DNA from: Channa striata
Lineage: Eukaryota; Chordata; Actinopteri; Anabantiformes; Channidae
Assembly: GCA_033026295.1 (NCBI GenBank)
Contig: CM065179.1
Span: 23,677,275 to 23,741,274 of the forward strand
Reading direction: 5' to 3'
DNA: 64,000 nt
Shown here: piece after piece, positions 63,001 to 64,000 of the stretch
Position numbering within the stretch: position 1 is the first letter of the stretch
Layout: each line of letters starts with the position of its first letter
The notes under the pieces: generated by a model
What the model was told of the DNA's origin: nothing
The model's database searches: none
Seen by the model: only the letters and a program-made list of their open reading frames with translations
Translations under genes and position numbers: made by a program

Positions 63001-64000
63001 CAAACGCCAGCCTACCCAGCTTCACAAGAACTTTCCTGTCTGCCTCCATCAGCTCCTGTGGACTGGCTGCACGTCCCTCACCATACTTGCACTTCTTTCT
63101 CTTTGCCTGAACCAGCACAAAGTGAGAGTACAGGTCAGTCAGGGTCTTGGGCAGCTCTTCTCTATGCTCTGTTTTCAACATATGCTCCAGAACTGTAGCA
63201 GTTATCCAGCAGAACACTGGTATGTGACACATGATGTGGAGGATCCTGGATGTCTTGATGTGGGAGATGATCCTGCTGGACAGGTCTCCATCACTGAACC
63301 TCCTCCTGAAATACTCGTTCTTTTGGGCGTCAGTGAAGCCTCGTACTTCTGTCACCCTGTCGACACATGTAGGAGGGATCTGATTGGCTGCAGCAGGTCT
63401 GGAAGTTATCCAGACCAGAGCTGAGGGAAGCAGATTCCCCTGGATGAGGTTTATCACCAGCACACTGACTGATGATTTCTGTGTGACATCGGACACAAGC
63501 TCACTGTTGTTGAAATCCAGTGAAAGTCTGCTTTCATCCAGACCGTCGAAGATGAACAAAAGTTTGCAGAGAGCCAGCTGCTCTGCTGTGACCTTCTGTA
63601 ATGGTGGATGGAAAACATGAAGCAGCCTGAGAAGACTGTACTGCTCATCTTTGATTAAGTTCAGCTCCCTGAATGAAAGCAGAACCAGCACAATGACATC
63701 TTGGTTTTTCAAGCCCTGTGCCCAGTCCAGACTGAACTTCTGCACTGAGAAGGTTTTTCCAACACCAGCGACACCATTGGTCAGAACCACTCTGATGTGT
63801 TTCTGTTGGTCAGGTAAGGCTTTAAAGATATCGTGGCACTTGATTGGAGTGTCATGGAGGGTCTTCATCTTGGAAGCTGCCTCAAGACGGCTCACCTTGT
63901 GTTGGGTTTTAACCTCTTCACTCTGTCCCTCTGTGATGTAGAGCTCCGTGTAGATCCTGCTGAAGAGGGTTTCACTTCCAGTTTCATCAGTTCCTTCAGT
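60085..64000 (-). CDS. NLRC3-like NOD-like receptor (FISNA-NACHT-LRR), partial at 5' end
   Basis: Cytoplasmic innate-immune sensor of the large fish-specific NLR group. The big exon runs from beyond 64000 to 62277. It begins inside the FISNA region (SRIYTELYITEG) and continues through PIKCHDIFKALP into NACHT with Walker A GVAGVGKT, Walker B LLFIFDGLDE and sensor-like WITSRPAAA. A winged-helix and helical part follows to VRNCRKA. The donor GTAAGT leaves phase 2. Three LRR exons follow in the same phase: 61303-61473 (171 nt), 60816-60989 (174 nt) and 60085-60258 (174 nt), each with the ALKSNPSHL-x-E-LDLSEN-type repeat and ending LQTL or LETL. The last two donors are GTCAGA/GTCAGT, less usual but shared by both. 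The intron at 61474-62276 holds no further LRR. N-terminal domains and the start codon are off the edge. Confidence 0.9.

Noticed and set aside
62332..63941. Plus-strand frames opposite the NLR exon
   Set aside because: Antisense shadows of the NACHT exon.

Overview
The window looks like a chromosomal segment from a teleost fish. It carries compact intron-rich vertebrate genes, a fish-type NLR gene with FISNA/NACHT and LRR exons, RTE-clade and L2/Rex-clade LINEs, and several dispersed repeat families typical of ray-finned fish. The species cannot be named from sequence alone.

Layout. (1) About 0.1-6.5 kb, minus strand: the 5' part of an aldo-keto reductase gene (akr1a1-like), cut by the left edge, with a possible extra 5' coding exon. 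(2) 8.2-12.4 kb, plus strand: a complete nine-exon uhmk1 (KIS kinase), followed by about 7.7 kb of gene-free sequence that probably holds its long 3' UTR, including a fold-back repeat and a TATAT microsatellite. (3) 20.4-44.6 kb, minus strand: two complete tandem genes for meprin A subunit beta (mep1b-like), each with 15 coding exons of matching phase. They encode about 689 and 691 residues. An almost complete RTE LINE lies between them and a second RTE copy lies in an intron of the upstream gene. (4) 47.7-48.9 kb, minus strand: a complete four-exon BK-channel beta subunit gene (kcnmb2). (5) 49-59.9 kb: gene-poor DNA with repeats. (6) 59.9-64.0 kb, minus strand: the 3' part of an NLRC3-like immune receptor (FISNA/NACHT exon plus three LRR exons), cut by the right edge.

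The genes do not form one pathway. The most informative part is the meprin pair. It is a mosaic of almost identical blocks (including introns) and strongly diverged blocks (pro-region, transmembrane/tail), which suggests gene conversion. Both copies lack the EGF-like module of mammalian meprins. Each copy has its own transposon insertions. One RTE insertion can be read base by base, because the paralogous intron still holds the empty target site.

I found no CRISPR array, rRNA or intact tRNA gene, no virus-derived gene, and nothing I would call a new multi-gene system. Exon limits were read by eye from splice signals, reading phase and family knowledge, without alignment software.
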